Positions 1 to 12,007 of a stretch of DNA of 64,000 nt are shown here, one piece after another. A program made the translations under genes and the position numbers. The DNA is from Moringa oleifera (Eukaryota > Streptophyta > Magnoliopsida > Brassicales > Moringaceae). The DNA lies in NCBI GenBank assembly GCA_021397835.1, contig JAJFZO010000165.1:682001-746000 (forward strand), read 5' to 3'. Below the pieces are notes generated by a model. That model was given only the letters and a program-made list of their open reading frames with translations. It was not told where the DNA came from and searched no databases. How positions within the stretch are numbered: position 1 is the first letter of the stretch; each line of letters begins with the position of its first letter.

Positions 1-1251
1 ATATGGAACAAAAATATGCATCTTTGCTATCAATTATAAATAACATGTGTAGCTCTTGAGTTGTAGAATAAGATAACATAAACCTCATGACTTAATTGTG
101 ATTTGAGAATTTGGATCAATTTTTATCTTTTTGAATCTCTATGATGTTAAGCAAATTAATTACTTTCTTTCTTCTTATTAGTATCATCTTTCACTTTTTT
201 TATTACTTTCTAGCTATTGGCCTAGCCCTTCTCCAGCAAATATGACCAAAAAGGGAGTTTTGTGGACCTTGATTTAAGTTTGCTTCTAGAGAAATTCTTA
301 ATAGCAAGAGAACTATCATGTAGCCTAAATTAAAGTATGAGATAAATCATTATCTAAAGTAAAAGACAAATGAAATACTTATGGTTTATTATTCAGAATT
401 AGGTTATAAATAAAGTATTAAGCAAATAATAGTACTATGTGTAGCAACTAAGGAGGAACAATCTGTAACTTTTTGCATCTTTGTTTTGAAATCATTTATT
501 TTTTGTTTATGTATAAATGCAAAATTGTATCGACTAACTTGTTTTCATGCAAATATTTTTGCAGTATGTTGAGGTAACTTTACACTATGACATTGAAAAA
601 TCAAATGTAACCACGGGAAAGAAAAAGATCTCAATTGATATTATTTTTCATGAATAATGGCAGCATGACAAAAAGTTTTTTAATAAAACAAAAAAAGTGT
701 AAGATGGGATTTAAATTAATTATTATCATTATTGACTGTAACAAATTAAAATATCTCATAAGTTACGGATTGTAAATATCTATAGATTTATTTAATGAAA
801 TTATGTAAAATGATGATTGATTATTTGCAAGAATTGTGGACAAAGGTTATTCAAATAATAATAAATAATAATTTTTTAATTAAACAATAGTTCATAATTA
901 TATAACTATGAACAAAATCAAAAATAACTGTGAACTAAAGTTTATTTTATCCACAGTTTTAGAACTGTGAATAAAACATTTAATGAACTATGAATTAAAG
1001 GGATTTTTATTCATAGTTATGCTATTGTGAATAAAATTTTCAATGAATTATAGATTATTTTTTTTTATTCATATTTTAAGAACTGCGAATAAAAGTTTTA
1101 ATGATGGGTGAACTATTATCACTTTTATTCATAGTTCAAAAACTGTGAACTATTTTAATCGAATTTTCTTCATACTGTTATAGTCCACAGTTTTAGAATT
1201 GTGAACAAAAGTCATTTAAAGTTACAAATAAAAGGCTATTTTATTGTAGTG
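1..1251 (+). mobile_element. CACTA transposon, right-hand part (second copy)
   Basis: This stretch matches 58985-60248, the right third of the complete CACTA element later in the window, at roughly 88-90% identity by eye. It ends at 1251 with TTGTAGTG, the reverse complement of the CACTACAA terminus. The last 370 bases (about 880-1240) carry many copies of a subterminal motif in both orientations (CTGTGAATAAAA and TTTATTCACAG, with variants), as expected for the transposase-binding region of CACTA elements. The three bases after the end are ACG, the expected target-site triplet. No transposase coding sequence is visible. The left end lies outside the window. Confidence 0.8.
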
Positions 1252-4200
1252 ACGTGAGATGACCCTCACCACTATCCCTCGATCGTGCACTAAGCGAGCA
1301 TGCCACAAGTGCCGTGTCGCTTGGACCATGGGCATGGGAGATAGGCCACAACTACCCCAAATAGGCGTGGCATGGGCAAAAGACCAAGAGTGTGGTTGCA
1401 CTGGGTGCGTTAGCCAAGCTTAGGGTGCCCTACTTAAGCTAGACCCTCGTTGTTGTCCTTATATCGTGTGCCCAGCGAGGGTGCCATAAGTGTCGCGTCG
1501 TGTCACCTAAACCATGGCATGGGCAAAAGGCCTAGTGTCTGGTCGCATTGAGCACACTAGTCAAGCTAAGAGAGCCTCATGCAAGCTAAACCCTCGATTG
1601 TGGGCCAGCCAGTGTACTATAAGGGCCGCATTGCTTGGATTGACCATGGACATGAGAGACGATCCATGGCTGCCCTTAGCAAGCATTACATGGGTGAAAG
1701 GCCGAGCGTGCTGTCGCACAAGGTGCGTTAACCAAGCCAATGGCACTGCATGCGAGTCTAACCCTCGTCTGTCCCTAAAACTTGTGCCTAGTGAGCATGC
1801 CACGAACAACACATCGCTTAGACCATGGGCACGGGAGCTGAGCCATGTCTGCCCTTAAGAGGCATGGCTTGGGCAGAGGGCCCATCGTGGGGTGGCACAG
1901 GGCACGCTAGCCAATTCACAGGCTTCCTATGCGAGCTAGACCTTCTTCGTTGTCCCTCGATCATGTGCTTAGTGACTGTGCCATGAGTGTCGCATCGCCT
2001 GGGCCATGGGCATAAGTGCAAACCATGACTACCCTTAGCAGGCAAAGCATGGGCAAAAGGCATGGCATGGGGTCGCACAGGTCTTGCCAACCAAGCCAAA
2101 GACGCCCTGCCCAAGCCTAACCCTCATCATTGTCCTTCGACCATGGGCCTAACGAGCATGTAAGAGCACCGCGCTGCATGGTACATGGGCATATAAGGCA
2201 AGCCGCGGTTGCCCCAAGAGGGCTCAGCAAAGGAAGAAGGCCTACCATGCGACTGCATAGGACCTTCCATCCAAGCCAAGGGCAACCCATGCAAGCCAAA
2301 ACCTCATTGTTATCCCAAAAACATGTACCTAGCAAGCGTGCCACAGCATTGTGTCGCTTAGACCATAGGTACGAAAGGTGAGTCACGTGTGATAATTACA
2401 AGCTCAACATGGGCAAAAAGCACAGCATGCTAACAAGGTCAACATGGGCAAAAACCCAGCATGTTACTGCACAGGGCACATAAACCAAGCCAAGGAAATG
2501 TTACTATAGCTAGACCCTCTCGTTGTCCCTCGATCATGTGCCCAGCTAGTATGCCATTGGCGCCTTCGTCGCCTAGATCATGGACATAGGTGGCAAGCCA
2601 TGACTACCATTGGTAGGCATGGCATGGGCGAAAGACTTAGCATGTGGTCGCATAAGGCTCATCAGCCAAGCTAAGGGTGTCTTTCGTGAGCCAGACCCTC
2701 GTCGTTGTCCTTAAATCCTGTTCTCAATGAATGAGCAAGCATCATGTTACGTGAACCATGGGAACTAAAGGTAAGCCTCAATTGCCCTCAATCGACGTGG
2801 CATGGGCGAAAGGCCCAGTGTATGGCCATAGTGGCTGTGCTAACCAAGCAAAGGGCGATACGCGCGAGCCAGATTCTTATCGTTGGCCCTTCACCGTAGC
2901 CTAATAAGTGTGCAATGAGTGTCATGACACATGAAGCTTGGACACAAAAGGTAAGCCTCAACTGCCACAAGCAAGCACAGCATGGGCAAAAGGCCTAGCG
3001 TGTAGTCGCACAAGGCATGCCAGCCAAGGTAAGGGCGTCCTACATGATCCAAACCTAAGTATTGTCCCTAAATTGTATGAATAATGAACATACCACGAGT
3101 GTTAGGTTACTTGGACCTAGGTATGGGAAGCAAGTCAAATTGCCCCTAACCGACGTGGCATCGGCAAAAGGCCTAGTGTGTGGCCGCAATAAGTGAGCCA
3201 CCCAAGCCAACGGAACTAAAGTGAGTGTGTCACGAGCATCGCAACACATGGAGCATGGGCACAAAAGGAATGTTTCAGTTACCTCTAGCAAGCACAGCAT
3301 AGGGGGAAGGCCTAAGATGTGACCACATATGGCGCGCCAGCCAAAATAAGGGTGCCCAATGCGAGTGAGATCCTCGTCGTTATACCGAAATCTTGTGCCA
3401 AACAAGTGTATCATGAGGGCCACATCGCTTAGACCATGGCACAAAAGGTGAGCCGCAACTACCCCTAACAAGGCACACTTATGTGGAAGGCCTAATGTGC
3501 AGCCACACAAGGTGCATTAGCTAAGCAAAAAGCTTCCTACACTAGCCAAACCCTCGTCACTGTCCCTCGATAGAGTGCCATGAGCGCTATATGGCGCGAA
3601 TAATGAGCACGAAAGGTGACATGCAGCTTTCCCTAGTAAAGAAGACATGGTTGAAAGGCACAGTGTACGATCACACAGGGTGCGCCAACCAAGCCAAGGG
3701 CACCCGACGCAAGCTAAACCCTTGTCACTGTCCCTTGATAGTGTGCCAAATGAGTATGCCATGGGGCGCTGCATTACATTGACCATGGCCATGAGGAAAG
3801 TGCCATGGCTGTCTCCTGTAGGCATGACATGGGCAAATGGCCTACCATGCAGCCACATAAGGCACATCAGCCAAGCCAAGGATGCCGCATGCAAACTAGA
3901 CCCTCGTCATTATCCCTCGATAGTAAGCCCAGTAGCATGACACGACGACCACATCGCATGTCCCTTGATTATGTGCCCAGCGAGGATGCTACGAAGGCCA
4001 CATCACTTTAGCCATGGCCATGAGAGCCGAGCACGGGTACCCCTAGCAGGCTCGACATGGGTGAAAGGCCATGTGTGCGATAGCACAGGGTGCACCAACA
4101 AAGCCAAGGGCACCTACCACGAGCTTGACCCTCATTGCTGTCCCTAACGGGCATAACATGGGTAGAAGGCCCATTGTGTGACAACATGAGCCAAAGCTTC

Positions 4201-5094
4201 ATTGCTGTCCCTCGATCGTATGCCTAGCTAGCATACCACTAGCATTTTGTCACTTAAACCAAAGGGTGGGACATCCGTCATTCATGTGCTCAACAAGCTT
4301 GCAACGAGCACTACGTCGCTAGGTCCATCGGCATGGGTGGCAAGCCACGGTTGCCTGCAGTAAGTATGACATAAGGTGTAAGTCCTAGCATGTGGCAGCA
4401 CTGAGCATGCAAGTCCCAGCATGTCGCAGCATAGGGTGTGCTAGGCAAGCTAAGGGCACCCTACGCGAGCTTACCTATCGTCGCTATATCCTTGGTCGTG
4501 TGCTTAGTGAGTGTGCCACAAAGATCACATCGCTTGGACCTTAGACATAAGAGGCAAGCCACAAAAGCCCTTAGTAGGTACAACATTGGTGCAACCCCCA
4601 AAAAGCGATCGTGCAGTACGCGTTAACCAAGCCAACGGTGCCCAACGAGCACCATGTTGTTGGGTTCATAAGCACAACAGACAAGCCACTACTGCCTCTA
4701 GTAGGCACTACATGGGCGCAAGGACCAGCGTGAGGTCGCATTGGGCGCGCTAGCCAATCCAAAGGCACCATATGGGAGCCAACCATTCGTCGCTATGTCC
4801 CTCGATCATGTTTACAATGGGCACAAAAGGCAAGTCACAACTACCATCAATATGTGCAACATGGGCGTAAGGCCTAGAATATTGCCGCACAGGGCGCATA
4901 AGCCAAGCCAAAGGCACCCCACACGAGCCTACCTTTCATCGCTACGTCCCACGATCGTGTGCCCAACAGCTATGCCACGACCATGATGCCACCTGCTCAA
5001 TAGGCATTAGAGACAAGCCACAACTCCCTTCAGCACGCTCAACATAGGTGCAAGGCCTACCTTGCTATTGTACAAGCCGCAATAGAAGGGCGCC
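1252..5094 (-). repeat. 180-bp satellite array E, minus orientation
   Basis: This is a tandem array of about 21 diverged monomers of about 180 bp, GC-richer than the surrounding DNA. Each monomer, read here in reverse complement, carries recognisable blocks such as GACCCTCGTCGTTGTCC, CCATGGGCATGGGAG, GGCATGGGCAAAAGGC and GCCAAGCCAAGG. The array begins immediately at the end of the CACTA element and stops at about 5094, where AT-rich RNase H intron sequence starts. It matches array F (60249-64000) monomer for monomer. The short ORFs on both strands inside it are by-products of a period divisible by three, and I do not regard them as genes. Confidence 0.9.
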
Positions 5095-5503
5095 ATCATC
5101 CATAATAAATGGCACTTCTGATATTTATATGCGTGTTTGTGTCTTTTATGCATCTTTGAATCTATAATAACTTTCAACCGAAAAAGGCATAAAAGATGAA
5201 ATGTATGCCCCTTTTCCCTCTAAAATCTTCTCACGTGCATATTCAGCATGTGATGACACCCAGATTTGGCATAAATAAGTTTGATTTTCTATTTTATTTT
5301 TCAATTTCTTAATTCTTCTTTTTTGGCTTTTAGTTTATTTCACTTTTTCCTTTCACTGTACTTCTTTTTCCTCGTTTCTACCTTAAACTTGCTTAGGGTA
5401 AAGTCACTTTTGTGTTCTCAACTTTGCTTTTCTTTTTTCAGCATTAAAACAAAGATACATTAAAAGTAAGATGAACAAGCATCATAAGATAAAAGTACCC
5501 AAC

Positions 5504-7829
5504 CTACATACAAATAAGTTTAAAGTTTTCTTACGCACAAATGTGTTTAAATCCTTTCTTAATAGCATACTTCATTCCTAAAATGACAGCTTGATATTCA
5601 ACAACTTATTTGTTGCGATGCCACCCTTTACACAATCGATAGGCCTATCGACACCCAATGTTAGATAAAGCTTCATTTATCAGAGGACGTTATAACCTAG
5701 GAGTACAACTGAATGAACTTCATACAATACTTCCATCTTCTGTACATAAAATAGCTCCTGCACCAGCTTGTCCACGATTCCCTTTTAAGGCACTATCAAA
5801 CACAAGAATACAGGATTGCTGTGAATAGACACAAAATCATTTTAATTAATATCATAATTAATTTAATCTATATATTATGTCATGTCATACAATGTTTTCT
5901 TGACAAAAAAGACCAAGAATATCAACACACACATTGTAAAACAATTGCAAGTAGAAAAGTTAGCATCGAGGTATGAAAATCTAGAATCTCACACCACAAT
6001 CCAATATAGGAAATTTGAATTTGTTAGATACAGATAAAATGTTTTAATTCATCAATTTCCATTGAACCAATAATAATTACCATAAAAAAGAAAAAAAATC
6101 CAATGGATACATATTTGTAATGAGTAATTAGAATAAAATTGGGATTTTATGATAGTAGATAAGCATAGATAGACATTATTTAACAATTATAGCAGCTAAA
6201 TCCAATAGTAGTACTCGAGATGATAGTGCCATGAAAAATGGTTAGTATCAATGATATGAACTCATACAATTAGAAGAAACCACTTCAAGCTAAACAGACT
6301 TACTTGCTTTTGAATGTATTTTTTAAAGAATTTGTTGAAAATGAAGTTGATCCACCAGCACCTCGCACAACAGAAGACATAAATGAGAAATTACTGCTAG
6401 AAACAATACAATTGTTTAATTAGTGACCCAAGCAGAGAGGGAATGGAGGAAAGTAAATAAGTCGGTCAATATAATCCATGTTGTTTAAAAATTGAGATGC
6501 AATGGTAAAATGCATATTACAATTTCTTTAGCTAATTATATAATCACAACAAAAATTTACTACTCCAGTTAAAAGAAGATTACTTCATAATCATTTCAAA
6601 AATGTTTATCTAGTTTAAAAACTGATTAATACATGGGTAGAACAGAAGAAACATATCAAGATTTGTATTTGGTAGGGCTGCAAGTTCTTCATTAAAGGAA
6701 ACTTCATAAATCCAATGTGTTCACAAAGTGCTCTGTATGTACACGCATTTACTATGATTCTCAACTCACATAAAAATTTGGTTCAAGCATTTCACATGAT
6801 CTCTTAGGAGAATCTTTATCAAACATTTTCCCTTCAACGAAGATGGTTGCTAACCCAAAAAAAAAAAAAACATAATCAATATATTTGGTAGGGCTGCTTG
6901 AACATCTAACATAATCTATATTGTTGAAGGAATATAAATGAAAAAATGATTCAACATCCTGTTCAATGAATAATTAGTTGGGAAAGGCTAAAAACTCTAC
7001 AATATCATAGGCTATATGTCAAAAACAGATGTATTTTAAAATTTTCATTATTAAAAAAAAGTGTCAATGGAGACAAAATTTCAAGCCAAGATGTAGGTTG
7101 CAATTAAAGAATCTAGCCATTTGTTAGCAACTGCTTTTGAGCACTAAAAAATTAGTATTCAACCTAGAAGATCAATCTTCTCAAGTTTCTTGTTTCTTTT
7201 CCTATAAGGAATGGATGAACTATGTTTAACCTAAAATAGGCAAGGAGCAAGTTTGCCAAACACATCATCTTTAGCATAACCAGCATTGAAAAAATAGGCA
7301 GCATTGCAATGAAAAGCGAGGAACTCCTCAGCCTTTAAGGGCAAACCATACCCTTTGTATAAACCTGTAGAAGGATTAGACACCTATATCAAAAAAAGAC
7401 ATTCGCATTCTGTAGAAAAAAGAGGTAAACTAATAAGAATTCTATTAATGTACATCTTTGGGATGTTTTACCTATATGCATTGCCAATGCAATAACTAAA
7501 GCCATATTTTATCTTGAAAAAGCAGTTATGCTAAAGAAATAAAGGATCAACATCATTCACATTCATAGAAACACATACAACTGACTTAAGTCACACAAAC
7601 TTACACAAAAAAAATGAAGAAAAAAAGCAATGGAAATCCCATATGGAAACAGTTGCTAAAGATAAATGAAAGTATTAGCAGTAGAAATATTTCTTTTTTG
7701 AAAGAAAAAATGGTTAAAAATAAGGGATTACAGATGATCCAGTTTGTGCTTAGCAATCGCTTAAGCTCTTGTATATGCTATAATATCCCCCTTCTTAGCA
7801 CAATAAAATGCATTTTTCTCTTCCTCCAT
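5504..7829 (-). pseudogene. RNase H-like (viroplasmin + RNase H) pseudogene, copy A, 3' truncated
   Basis: Remnant of a plant RNase H gene of the two-domain type: an N-terminal hybrid-binding domain related to caulimovirus viroplasmin, then a type-I RNase H fold. Exon 1 is 7732-7829, with ATG at 7829 and the recognisable FYCAKKGDII. Exon 2 is 7231-7383, with the hybrid-binding block VSNPSTGLYKGYGLPLKAEE and the later AKDDVFGKL. Weaker exons lie near 6690-6790 (CEHIGFMKF) and 6310-6380. The catalytic-strand exon is 5697-5818 (CILVFDSALKGN; the first catalytic Asp is kept). The next exon is 5504-5626. Damage: an in-frame stop in exon 1 (after AYTRA), a TAG ending exon 2, a stop in 5697-5818, and a 1-bp deletion in 5504-5626. 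The last two exons are missing because the copy starts at 5097. Family call is strong; it cannot encode a protein. Confidence 0.8.
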
Positions 7830-9363
7830 TAAAGATACAAAATTACAATGTCATAATCTAACTCTATATATAGCAAAATTAAAGACGATGACCACAAAAC
7901 CCAAATAACATAAAATGAAAAAATTGAAATAGTGACGAAGAGAAAGTAAATATGGAAGTTCAAGCCAATTAATGTATCTAAAAGAAAGAGAAATGAATGA
8001 CTCAAGTAAGAAAGAAAAAGAAACAAAGAGGGGAAGTAGTCTCTACCAGTATTAGCCACTTCACTGTTGAAGTACGATTGTCACCATGAATGATTGAAGA
8101 GACTAGACATGAATATGTAGGCTTTGGCGGGAAAGGCGAAATGGAAAGGATGGATCCCGGGCTGGTTGTTGTTAGTCATATGACTTACTTCCAAAATGAA
8201 CCCACTCTAAAATTTCTTAGACTTTAACAAACCAAAATTGATTTTATTTTAATTTGATTTTTTATTTTTGATTTATTATTAATTTAATAAATTATAAAAA
8301 TATAATTTTTAAATTTTTATTACAATATAAGGTGAGCAAAAGATCCACTTCTTTTGGTTATGTGACAAAGCCTATTTAGCTGGGTAAGTACAAACTTCTC
8401 ATCCACTCTTAGTGCATTAGGACTTTTAATTATCTTTTCGTGTGAAATAATTGGGATACGACAAAGTACTTATGGCTTTTATTCTTTGTTTTAAAGCCAA
8501 ATACATAAATCAAAATTCTCTGAAGAATTTCAGTTATGATGAGTTTATCAAAAAAATGATGACAATGGTTACTTAGAGGTAAGGGAATCAAGATCTTACT
8601 GATTTTACAATATATACTAATAAGTGATAATTTAATAAAATTAATGGTTAAAATTTTATATATTTATTTTTTATTATATTAATATAATAAAATTTTTAAA
8701 AAATCTATGATCGCTCTTTAAAAAAGTAAGCATAAGTTTAATATAGGATCCTTTTCAAGTTAAAAAAGGTTAATGGAAAAATTTTGGATCCGCTAGAAAT
8801 GAAGAACATTCTCTTGACATTCCATTAATTCTTTAAACTAGACAATCGTATAGCCCCATTTATGCTATCTAAGTAAAATTATGAATGGAAAAACTGAACC
8901 AAACATCATATTTGTAACTAAAAGACATTGCATTTTGAAGATACAAATTCTTTTGCTAGTGCTGCACAATGATCATGACTAAAAGTGGCAGTAGTATCTT
9001 ATTAGGCAAGCACCCAATAAAGGATGAAAGAGCGAATACATGTATTAGTACTAGTGACATGTTATAAGGTGAGCACCCAACAAGATGGAAAAGCTAATAT
9101 ATGTATTAGTGAATTTGCACAGTGGTGCCGTTTTCTCCCTATGTAACTTGCTCTCATATCATGTATATACATTCTCATTTTTCGAATATCCTTTTTTGTA
9201 AAAAATGGGGCTAAATGGTGGTGAATTAAGATTCATGGTAATTCTTCTTTTTGAGAGAATGGAATAGCTATCCTTGAAACTTCATTTTCAATAATATGAT
9301 GATGTGACCAAGGCATGTAAGAAGAGAATATCACCAGAATCTGTGCCAAAATATGTGGGGTCA
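7830..9363. other. Spacer between RNase H 5' end and EMB506 3' end, copy A
   Basis: AT-rich non-coding DNA between two minus-strand pseudogenes; I see no exon in it. It is conserved in copies B (22562-24074) and C (37585-39106). It would contain the RNase H promoter and 5' UTR and the EMB506 3' UTR. At about 9003-9113 there is a short tandem duplication of about 60 bp, with the shared pieces AGCACCCAA and ATGTATTAGT, preserved in all three copies. Confidence 0.6.
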
Positions 9364-9474
9364 TTACTCATACAAATCTCTATTGGCTCGTACAATCTTC
9401 AGCAATTTTGTGAGGTCATAAGACTTGAAGTCTATCCCATAATACAAGCTCAAATCCAAGGGTGTTTTCCCATC
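9364..9474 (-). pseudogene. EMB506: EMB506-like last exon, copy A
   Basis: Only the last coding exon of a gene homologous to Arabidopsis EMB506 (plastid ankyrin-repeat protein needed for embryo development) remains. The exon is open for 36 codons to a TAA at 9364-9366 and contains FKSYDLTKLLKIV, which matches the C-terminal end of the family. The acceptor AG at 9475-9476 is intact. All upstream exons, present in copy C at 39730-41639, are absent here: the sequence goes from the last intron into the A-rich block at about 9850. Copy B has the same truncation. It cannot be functional. Confidence 0.75.
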
Positions 9475-9856
9475 CTGAAACACAGCAAGCAAATCACTAT
9501 TACATTCTCATTAAAAATTGTAAAAAAATAGTCTACTTCAATTCTCTCTTGCTTTCACTAAGAGTATAGCTTCTGAATGCAAAAACCTTTTCAAATTTAG
9601 TGAGAAAAGTGGTCATGTCCCTGCTTCATGTTTTTGTAAATGCACTTTGTCAACTTATGGGTTAGCGAAACATATATTTGGAAAGGGGGTTTTCTCTTTT
9701 TTTATTATTATTATTTTCCTTTTTTGGTTGGGAAAGGAATTATTAAAATGCAATAAATAGTGTATCTGCGAACAGGAAAGAAGTGTGATGACTATTATCT
9801 ATCTGACATGTGGTATATAGAAAGCACAGCTTAAACAGAAGATGAGTAGTAATTGA

Positions 9857-11510
9857 AAAAAAATAAAGTGATTAAAAAAAATAAGTTAAAGAAACTAAAA
9901 ATATTCAATGAAATAAAAACTAAGTGCATGAAAAAATATAAAAAAACTAAAGTAAAAAAGCAAAAAAATCAAAAAAATCCAAAAAAAATCCAAACAATGC
10001 ATTTTAAAAAAAGGTAACAATAAAGAAACAAAACTCTTTACAAAGCAATAAAATATTTCTTTGAAAAAATAGCAAAAAATAAATTTTTAAATTTTAAAAA
10101 ATATATATCATGCAAAATCATTAAAACAAAAAATTAAAATTAAAAATACAATAGAATAGAAAATATTAGACCTATCAAGTGGTTGCAATCACTTAATGAG
10201 GTTTAAAATTCGTCATTTTGTTGAATTAAAGCAGTTAAAAATTAAAATAAAATTCAAAGCTTAGTAACTTTATTTTTCTTATTTTTTATTTTATTTTTTT
10301 CTTAGCTTTTTATTTGTTTTTACTTTTTAACGTTGCTCATAAATTTTTTATATTTTTTAATTTTTTAAAACTTTGTATCATCTTTGACCACTTTTTAGAA
10401 TAGAAAATATTAGACCTATCAAGTGGTTGTAATTTTATTACCATATTTAATTTTTAGTTTTTTATTATATTTTATTTTTTATTTCTCTAATTTTTAAATT
10501 TTATTTTATTTTTACATACTTTTATTTATTTATTTATTTTAGATACATTTTATATTTTTGCTGTATTTGTATTTATTATTGTTTTGATTTATTATAATTT
10601 TACTACATTTTTCTTTAAAAGATTAAATGTAAACCAAAATTATTTTTAATAAAATATTTCATGATTCTTGAATTGTTTTAAATATTAAATTATTTTACAA
10701 TTTAGGTCTTTCAATTTTTTGTGTTTTTTCTTTTTTTCTTTTTTAATTTTTTTGAATATTTTAGATTTTACTACCTTTTATTTTTATTAATTTTTTAACG
10801 ATTTTGCATGATATTATTTCTTTTCAAATTAATATTTTATTTTATTTTATTTTCTACTATTATTTCCAACAAAATCTGTTTTTTTTTTTGTTTTGCAAAG
10901 AGTTTTGTTTCTTTATTATTATCATTTTCTAATACGCATTGTCTTATGTTTTTGGATTTTTGGATTTTTTTCATTTTTTCGGTTACTTGATTTTTTTTAA
11001 ATTTTTTACCATTTTTTTTTATTTTATTGGGTGTTTTCAGTTTCTTTCACTTATTTTTTTTAATAACTTTATTTTTCTTGAATTTTTTAGTTTATTTGAT
11101 ATTTCAATTTTTTATGAATTTTTAATTTTTAATTTTTTATGTTTTGTAATTTTTAATTTTTTTAATTTTAATTTTAATTTTAATTTATTATTTTTAATAA
11201 ATTTTTTGATATATTTACAAAAATTTATTTTATATTTTGATTAAGTAAACTTATAAATACTTCCAATTGGTTGTAATTTTGTTACTTTGTTTAGTTTTTA
11301 AATTTTTTTACTACTTATTTTTTTATCCCATTTGTGAATTTTATTTTATTTTTTAAATGTATGTTTATTTATTTGTTTTAAATAATTTCATATTTTGTTA
11401 TATTTTTATTTTATTTATTGTTTGATTTATTGTATTTTTATTACATACTTCTTTAAAAGATCAATGCGGTTTAAAATTATTTTTTTAAAAATAGTTTTGA
11501 ATTGTTTTAA
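9857..11510. repeat. A-rich/T-rich inverted-repeat block, copy A
   Basis: Very AT-rich, low-complexity sequence. The left part (about 9857-10260) is A-rich on the plus strand and the right part (about 10265-11510) is T-rich. They share reverse-complement landmarks: AAACAAAACTCTTTACAAAG on the left against GCAAAGAGTTTTGTTTCTTT on the right. The phrase AAGTGGTTG (or TTGGTTG) followed by CAATTTTATTA-like sequence recurs several times. Phe/Leu-rich ORFs here are low-complexity artefacts. The block may be decayed non-coding sequence of a retroelement, but I cannot identify it. Confidence 0.6.
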
Positions 11511-11524
11511 ATTATTTTAAAATA

Positions 11525-12005
11525 AGGCAGAAATTGAAACTTTCTGTGCCCAATATGGACATAAAAAAATATGAGCTCCTTCTGCTAATAATAATAATAA
11601 TAATAATGAAGACCTAGTTCAGGCCATATAGGCCCCTTAAGACCAATCGGCCTTTCAAAAAATCTAGTAAACAGGATAAGGAGTCCAAAAGGCCTATAAA
11701 GAAATGGCCCATCATTAGATGTTTTAAATGTGGTAAGGTAGGACATTATGCAATGAATTGTAGAGTACGTAAAAAAATCAGTTAATTAGAAATACTAGGA
11801 GAAACAAAAGATAATATGCTTCATATATTAGCCAAAGAGGACATGTCCTAAGCCAAGAGCGAATATATAGAGGAACAAGATTCAAGCGGTTCAGAAACCT
11901 TAAATGAAGTATGTAGTGAAGGAATATGTGAATGCAAAATGATCAATATGACTAGCGAAAAAGAACCGTTAGTTGACACTATTGATGAGATAGAAGATCT
12001 AAAAA
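11525..12005 (+). pseudogene. Caulimovirid-like capsid/zinc-knuckle fragment, copy A
   Basis: Decayed coding remnant with a lysine/arginine-rich stretch followed by a CCHC zinc knuckle (C-X2-C-X4-H-X4-C, bases about 11727-11763), then an acidic, serine-rich tail. This order (basic region, knuckle, acidic tail) fits the C-terminal half of a plant pararetrovirus (Caulimoviridae) capsid protein; a Ty3-type Gag is the alternative. It is broken by several in-frame stops, including one just after the knuckle, and by frameshifts, and has no attached movement protein, protease or reverse transcriptase. An AAT microsatellite lies at about 11588-11608. It runs directly into satellite array A. Confidence 0.6.
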
Positions 12006-12007
12006 TT

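Noticed and set aside
1514..1858. Open reading frame of 114 codons in satellite array E, with many similar ones in all arrays
   Set aside because: Similar ORFs occur on both strands and in several frames of every array. The monomer of about 180 bp is divisible by three and has few stop-like triplets, so open frames arise by chance. No known domain, and the frames are not conserved between matching monomers of A, B and C.
10939..11244. 101-codon Phe/Leu/Ile-rich ORF resembling a membrane protein, and similar ORFs at 24649-25255, 42352-43382 and 44169-44354
   Set aside because: T-rich low-complexity DNA encodes hydrophobic residues in any open frame; the frames are not kept between copies.
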